Assembly (NCBI GenBank): GCA_002354335.1
Contig: DELI01000027.1
Location: 201,432-265,431 of the forward strand
DNA: 64,000 nt
Source of the DNA: Sphingobacterium sp. UBA2700
Lineage (GTDB): Bacteria > Bacteroidota > Bacteroidia > Sphingobacteriales > Sphingobacteriaceae
Reading direction: 5' to 3'
The notes under the pieces were generated by a model that worked only from the letters and a program-made list of their open reading frames with translations, made no database searches and was not told the DNA's origin. Below, piece after piece: positions 60,767 to 64,000 of this stretch; position 1 is the first letter of the stretch, and each line of letters opens with the position of its first letter. Both the position numbers and the translations under genes were made by a program.

Positions 60767-62005
60767 ATGAGTAGTAATATTAACTTAATAGACTCTTTTC
60801 AGGAGTTCAAGGACTTTAAAAACATTGACCGTCCTACAGTAATCACGGTGTTAGAGGAGGTATTCCGTAGTATGATTCGTAAGCGTTTCGGGACGGATGA
60901 GAATGTGGATGTTATTGTGAACCCTGACAACGGAGACTTAGAGATCTGGCGTACGCGTGTTGTTATGGAGGATGGTTTCTCAGAAGATGACGATTTAGAA
61001 ATCGAATTGGCGGAGGCGCACCAATATGATGCAGATCTTGAAGTAGGAGATGATTATATCGAACAGATTACTTTAGAGAGTTTTGGTCGCCGTGCGATAT
61101 TAGCTGCTCGTCAAACCTTAGTTTCGAAGATTTTAGAATTAGAGAAAGACGAAGTATTCAAAAAATATAAAGATCGCGAAGGCGAACTTGTGATTGGTGA
61201 GGTTTACCAAATTTGGAAGAAAGAGATTTTGGTGTTAGACGAAGATAACAACGAATTGATTCTTCCGAAAACTGAACAAATCCCTGCGGATTATTTCAAA
61301 AAAGGAGATAGCATTCGTGCGGTAGTTCACAAGGTCGATATGATGAATAGTAATCCTAAGATTATTATCTCTCGTACAGCGCCTGAGTTCTTGCAACGTT
61401 TGTTCGAATTGGAAGTTCCAGAGATTTTTGATGGCTTAATTACCATTAAGAAAATTGTTCGCGAACCAGGAGAACGTGCTAAAGTAGCTGTTGAATCATA
61501 CGATGATCGTATCGATCCGGTGGGTGCTTGTGTGGGTATGAAAGGTTCTCGTATTCATGGTATTGTTCGTGAATTGCGCAATGAGAATATTGACGTAATC
61601 AACTTTACAACGAATAATTCATTATATATTACGCGTGCTTTAAGTCCTGCTCGTATTACATCGATCAAATTAGATGACGAGAACAAGACTGCAGCGGTGT
61701 ATTTGAAACCTGATCAAGTGTCATTAGCAATTGGTCGTGGTGGTCACAATATTAAATTAGCCGGCAAGTTAACGGGCTACGAAATCGATGTTTACCGTGA
61801 GACGGGAGAAGAAGAGGAGGATGTGGATATCGAAGAATTCGCAGACGAAATCGACAACTGGATCATCGACGAATTAAAACGCGTTGGTCTGGATACCGCA
61901 AAATCGGTTCTTTCGCTAACTGAAGACGAATTAATCCGTCGTACAGATTTAGAAGAAGATACGATTCGCGAGATCGTTAGGATCTTGCAGGCTGAATTTG
62001 AATAA
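60767..62005 (+). CDS. nusA: Transcription termination/antitermination factor NusA
   Basis: The 412-residue protein has the N-terminal RNA polymerase-binding domain, an S1 domain (about 135-200), and two KH domains with GACVGMKGSRIHGIVREL near 248 and SLAIGRGGHNIKLAGKL near 320. It lacks the long C-terminal acidic repeats of the E. coli protein, as expected outside gammaproteobacteria. It ends with an acidic stretch and a helical hairpin (about 345-412). It modulates pausing and termination. It begins 2 bp after rimP. Confidence 0.96.
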   Translation: MSSNINLIDSFQEFKDFKNIDRPTVITVLEEVFRSMIRKRFGTDENVDVIVNPDNGDLEIWRTRVVMEDGFSEDDDLEIELAEAHQYDADLEVGDDYIEQITLESFGRRAILAARQTLVSKILELEKDEVFKKYKDREGELVIGEVYQIWKKEILVLDEDNNELILPKTEQIPADYFKKGDSIRAVVHKVDMMNSNPKIIISRTAPEFLQRLFELEVPEIFDGLITIKKIVREPGERAKVAVESYDDRIDPVGACVGMKGSRIHGIVRELRNENIDVINFTTNNSLYITRALSPARITSIKLDDENKTAAVYLKPDQVSLAIGRGGHNIKLAGKLTGYEIDVYRETGEEEEDVDIEEFADEIDNWIIDELKRVGLDTAKSVLSLTEDELIRRTDLEEDTIREIVRILQAEFE

Positions 62006-62106
62006 GGTTCAGCCCAAGCTTTGCTTGCTTAACAATTTGTAAAAAATTGTTAAATACGTGTAAAAAAACATATTTTTGTAAAAGAAACTCATTTTATAGT
62101 TAGTAG

Positions 62107-64000
62107 ATGTCAGAAGGTAAAAGTATAAACTTGCTTAAAGCGGCAAAAGAGCTCAACATTGGGATTGGTACTGCAGTTGACTTTTTAGTGAAAAAAGGAT
62201 TTGATGTTGAATCAAAGCCTAACACTAAATTAAGTGCAGATCAATACGGGGTTCTTTTGAAGGAATTTCAGGGCGACAAGAATGTCAAAGATGAAGCTAA
62301 ACAAATTGTTATTGGCAAGATTCGCCGTGAAGAAGGTCCAGCTGCTACTCAAGGCTCGACACCTGATGAGCCTACTGAGCAGCGTGAGGATAGTGGTGAT
62401 GTAAAAGAGATTTTAATTAAAAATACTACGGCAGCACCTGCCGCTGAGACAGCGGAGGATAAAAAAGCCGAAGAACACCATTCTGCTTTGAAGGTTGTTG
62501 GGAAGATTGATTTGGATAGCTTAAAGCGTGGTGCGAAGGCAGCTCCGAAAGAGGAGCCGAAGGAAGCGGTGGCAGAAAAGCCTAAACCGGTAGTGGAAGA
62601 GAAAAAAGAGGTGGTTGAGCCAGTTAAGAAAGCGGAAGAGCCTGTTGCTAAGCCTGTAGTAGAACAGCCAAAAGTAGAAGAAAAGAAGGAGCCGGTGAAA
62701 GAGGTGGAACAGCCTGAAGTCGAAACTCCTGTCAAAGAAGTTAAACAACAACCAGTGGTAGAGAAAAAGCCAGAACCTGTAAAGCAACAACCTGCTCAAC
62801 AGCCAACAAAAGAACAGCCTCAAGATGAGGTTATTCGTGCTCGTTCGGAAACATTAAGTGGTCCGAAGGTAGTAGGTAAAATTCAATTGCCAGTTTCTAA
62901 ACCGCATAAGCCGGTGGCTTCTTCCTCCGCGAATGCAGGAAACAACAATGACAATAAGCGTAAGCGCAAGCGTACGAATAAAGGAACGGGTCCAGTAGGG
63001 CAACATGATGGTGGCGATAGAAATAACCAAAACCAAAATACTGGCCAAGGACAGCATCCAAATCAAAATAGACCGGACGGTAACCGTCCGAGACCGGGAG
63101 GCGATAACCGCCCTGGAGGTCGCGGAGGTAATCAACAGAATGATCGTCACGGCAACAGAGGTGGAAATAACCGCCACCACGATCGTAGAAAACCTGAAGT
63201 AGCAAAAGAAGAGCCTACAGAAAAGGAAATCCAAGATCAAATTAAAGCAACCTTAGCAAGATTGAGTGGAGCCGGTAAGTCTGGTAAATTCGCTCAACGT
63301 GCTAAACTACGTCGTCAAAAACGTGATGATATAGCTTTATCTGCTGAAGAAGCTGCACTAGAACAAGAAGCGATGTCTAAAGTATTGCGCGTTACGGAGT
63401 TCGTAACGGCAAACGAATTGGCGAACTTGATGGATGTTCCGGTAACTCAGGTTATTGCAACTTGTATGAGCTTGGGAATGTTCGTTTCGATCAACCAACG
63501 TTTAGACGCAGAGACTTTAGCAATCGTAGCAGATGAGTTCGGATATCAAATCGAATTCATCAAACCAGAGGATGAAGAGGTAGCAGAATTAGAAGAACCA
63601 GATAATGCGGCAAACCTAGTTTCTCGTGCTCCAATTGTTACGGTGATGGGACACGTTGACCACGGTAAAACTTCCTTATTAGATTATATCCGTAAGGCAA
63701 ATGTAACCAAAGGTGAAGCGGGGGGTATTACTCAGCACATCGGTGCATATGCTGTGAAATTAGATGATGGTCGTCAGATTACTTTCTTAGATACACCTGG
63801 TCACGAAGCCTTTACAGCGATGCGTGCTCGTGGTGCGAAAGTAACGGATATTGTAATTATCGTTATTGCTGCGGACGACGCTGTGATGCCTCAAACAAAA
63901 GAGGCTATTAACCACGCGATGGCTGCAGGATCTCCGATAGTATTTGCTTTCACGAAAGTTGATAAACCAGGTGCAAACGCAGACCGTATTCGTGAGCAAC
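62107..64000 (+). CDS. infB: Translation initiation factor IF-2, cut off at the window end
   Basis: The frame is open from the ATG at 62107 to the window end (631 complete codons). The N-terminal IF2_N domain starts [17 protein letters not shown] long Lys/Glu/Pro/Gln-rich linker (about 80-300) and an Asn/Gly/Arg-rich stretch (about 280-360) follow, then a second IF2_N-like segment and the GTPase domain. G1 is GHVDHGKT from residue 515 and G3 is DTPGHEAF near 562. The G4 motif reads TKVD (FTKVDKPG) where most IF2 proteins have NKxD. About a third of the protein lies beyond the window. Confidence 0.97.
   Translation, partial: MSEGKSINLLKAAKELNIGIGTAVDFLVKKGFDVESKPNTKLSADQYGVLLKEFQGDKNVKDEAKQIVIGKIRREEGPAATQGSTPDEPTEQREDSGDVKEILIKNTTAAPAAETAEDKKAEEHHSALKVVGKIDLDSLKRGAKAAPKEEPKEAVAEKPKPVVEEKKEVVEPVKKAEEPVAKPVVEQPKVEEKKEPVKEVEQPEVETPVKEVKQQPVVEKKPEPVKQQPAQQPTKEQPQDEVIRARSETLSGPKVVGKIQLPVSKPHKPVASSSANAGNNNDNKRKRKRTNKGTGPVGQHDGGDRNNQNQNTGQGQHPNQNRPDGNRPRPGGDNRPGGRGGNQQNDRHGNRGGNNRHHDRRKPEVAKEEPTEKEIQDQIKATLARLSGAGKSGKFAQRAKLRRQKRDDIALSAEEAALEQEAMSKVLRVTEFVTANELANLMDVPVTQVIATCMSLGMFVSINQRLDAETLAIVADEFGYQIEFIKPEDEEVAELEEPDNAANLVSRAPIVTVMGHVDHGKTSLLDYIRKANVTKGEAGGITQHIGAYAVKLDDGRQITFLDTPGHEAFTAMRARGAKVTDIVIIVIAADDAVMPQTKEAINHAMAAGSPIVFAFTKVDKPGANADRIREQ

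Noticed and set aside
62349..63240. Several minus-strand frames over the 5' half of infB
   Set aside because: They are the reverse complement of the low-complexity Lys/Glu/Pro linker of IF-2 and consist of Ser/Thr/Phe or Leu/Phe-rich runs.

Overview
The window looks like a piece of a Bacteroidetes chromosome, most likely Sphingobacteriaceae (Sphingobacterium-like). Supporting signs are a FecI-type sigma factor, FecR anti-sigma and SusC/SusD set, a TPR/AraC hybrid regulator, an S46 dipeptidyl peptidase, promoters of the TTTG - about 20 nt - TAnnTTTG type, and starts that mostly lack a Shine-Dalgarno sequence. I see no rRNA, tRNA, phage, transposase gene or CRISPR array.

Layout. 0.4-12 kb: secreted DUF6265/YciI protein, DPP11-like S46 peptidase, ClC channel and a three-gene RND efflux operon. 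12.5-19.4 kb: small membrane protein, Fpg/Nei-like protein, periplasmic thioredoxin-fold protein, group III truncated haemoglobin next to a three-cysteine Rrf2 regulator, amidohydrolase, small GNAT and long-chain acyl-CoA synthetase. 19.6-27.1 kb: aromatic amino acid catabolism, with phenylalanine hydroxylase, 4-hydroxyphenylpyruvate dioxygenase, homogentisate dioxygenase, a fumarylacetoacetase-type hydrolase, a flavin reductase-like protein and a Glu/Leu-type dehydrogenase. Together these cover most of Phe/Tyr breakdown to fumarate and acetoacetate; maleylacetoacetate isomerase is not here. 27.3-31.8 kb: NUDIX hydrolase, NadR-like ATPase, a TPR-AraC regulator broken by an in-frame TAG, and two unknown membrane-anchored proteins. 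32.1-42.9 kb: sigma/anti-sigma/SusC/SusD followed by two paralogous secreted FAD oxidoreductases. 43-50.8 kb: TacA/TacT-type toxin-antitoxin pair, DinB, FUSC protein, Idi, threonine aldolase, DUF937, DUF2891 and an unknown 85-residue protein. 51.7-64 kb: housekeeping genes rpoN, a PBP1A-type enzyme, a peptidase/propeller/barrel protein, GIY-YIG-like protein, S24 repressor, then rimP-nusA-infB, with infB cut by the window end.

The most unusual content is non-coding. Six intergenic regions carry a composite repeat element that I do not recognise. It is bounded by inward-facing arrays of degenerate 7-bp units (AGTANTT, ending in AGACCTA, and their complements). Its interior has a second 7-bp family (ATTAGAT/ATCTAAT), and in four of six copies a 70-71 bp palindrome centred on GGATCC or a variant of it. 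Seven of ten arrays start within 0-3 nt of a stop codon, in two cases sharing its last two bases, and three copies fill a convergent intergenic space exactly from stop to stop. Because each unit contains TTAG and the period is 7, an array closes all six reading frames within about 21 bp. Two copies also neighbour an 11-bp periodic GGGTTTGCATT-like array. This element family is the best candidate for an undescribed system here.
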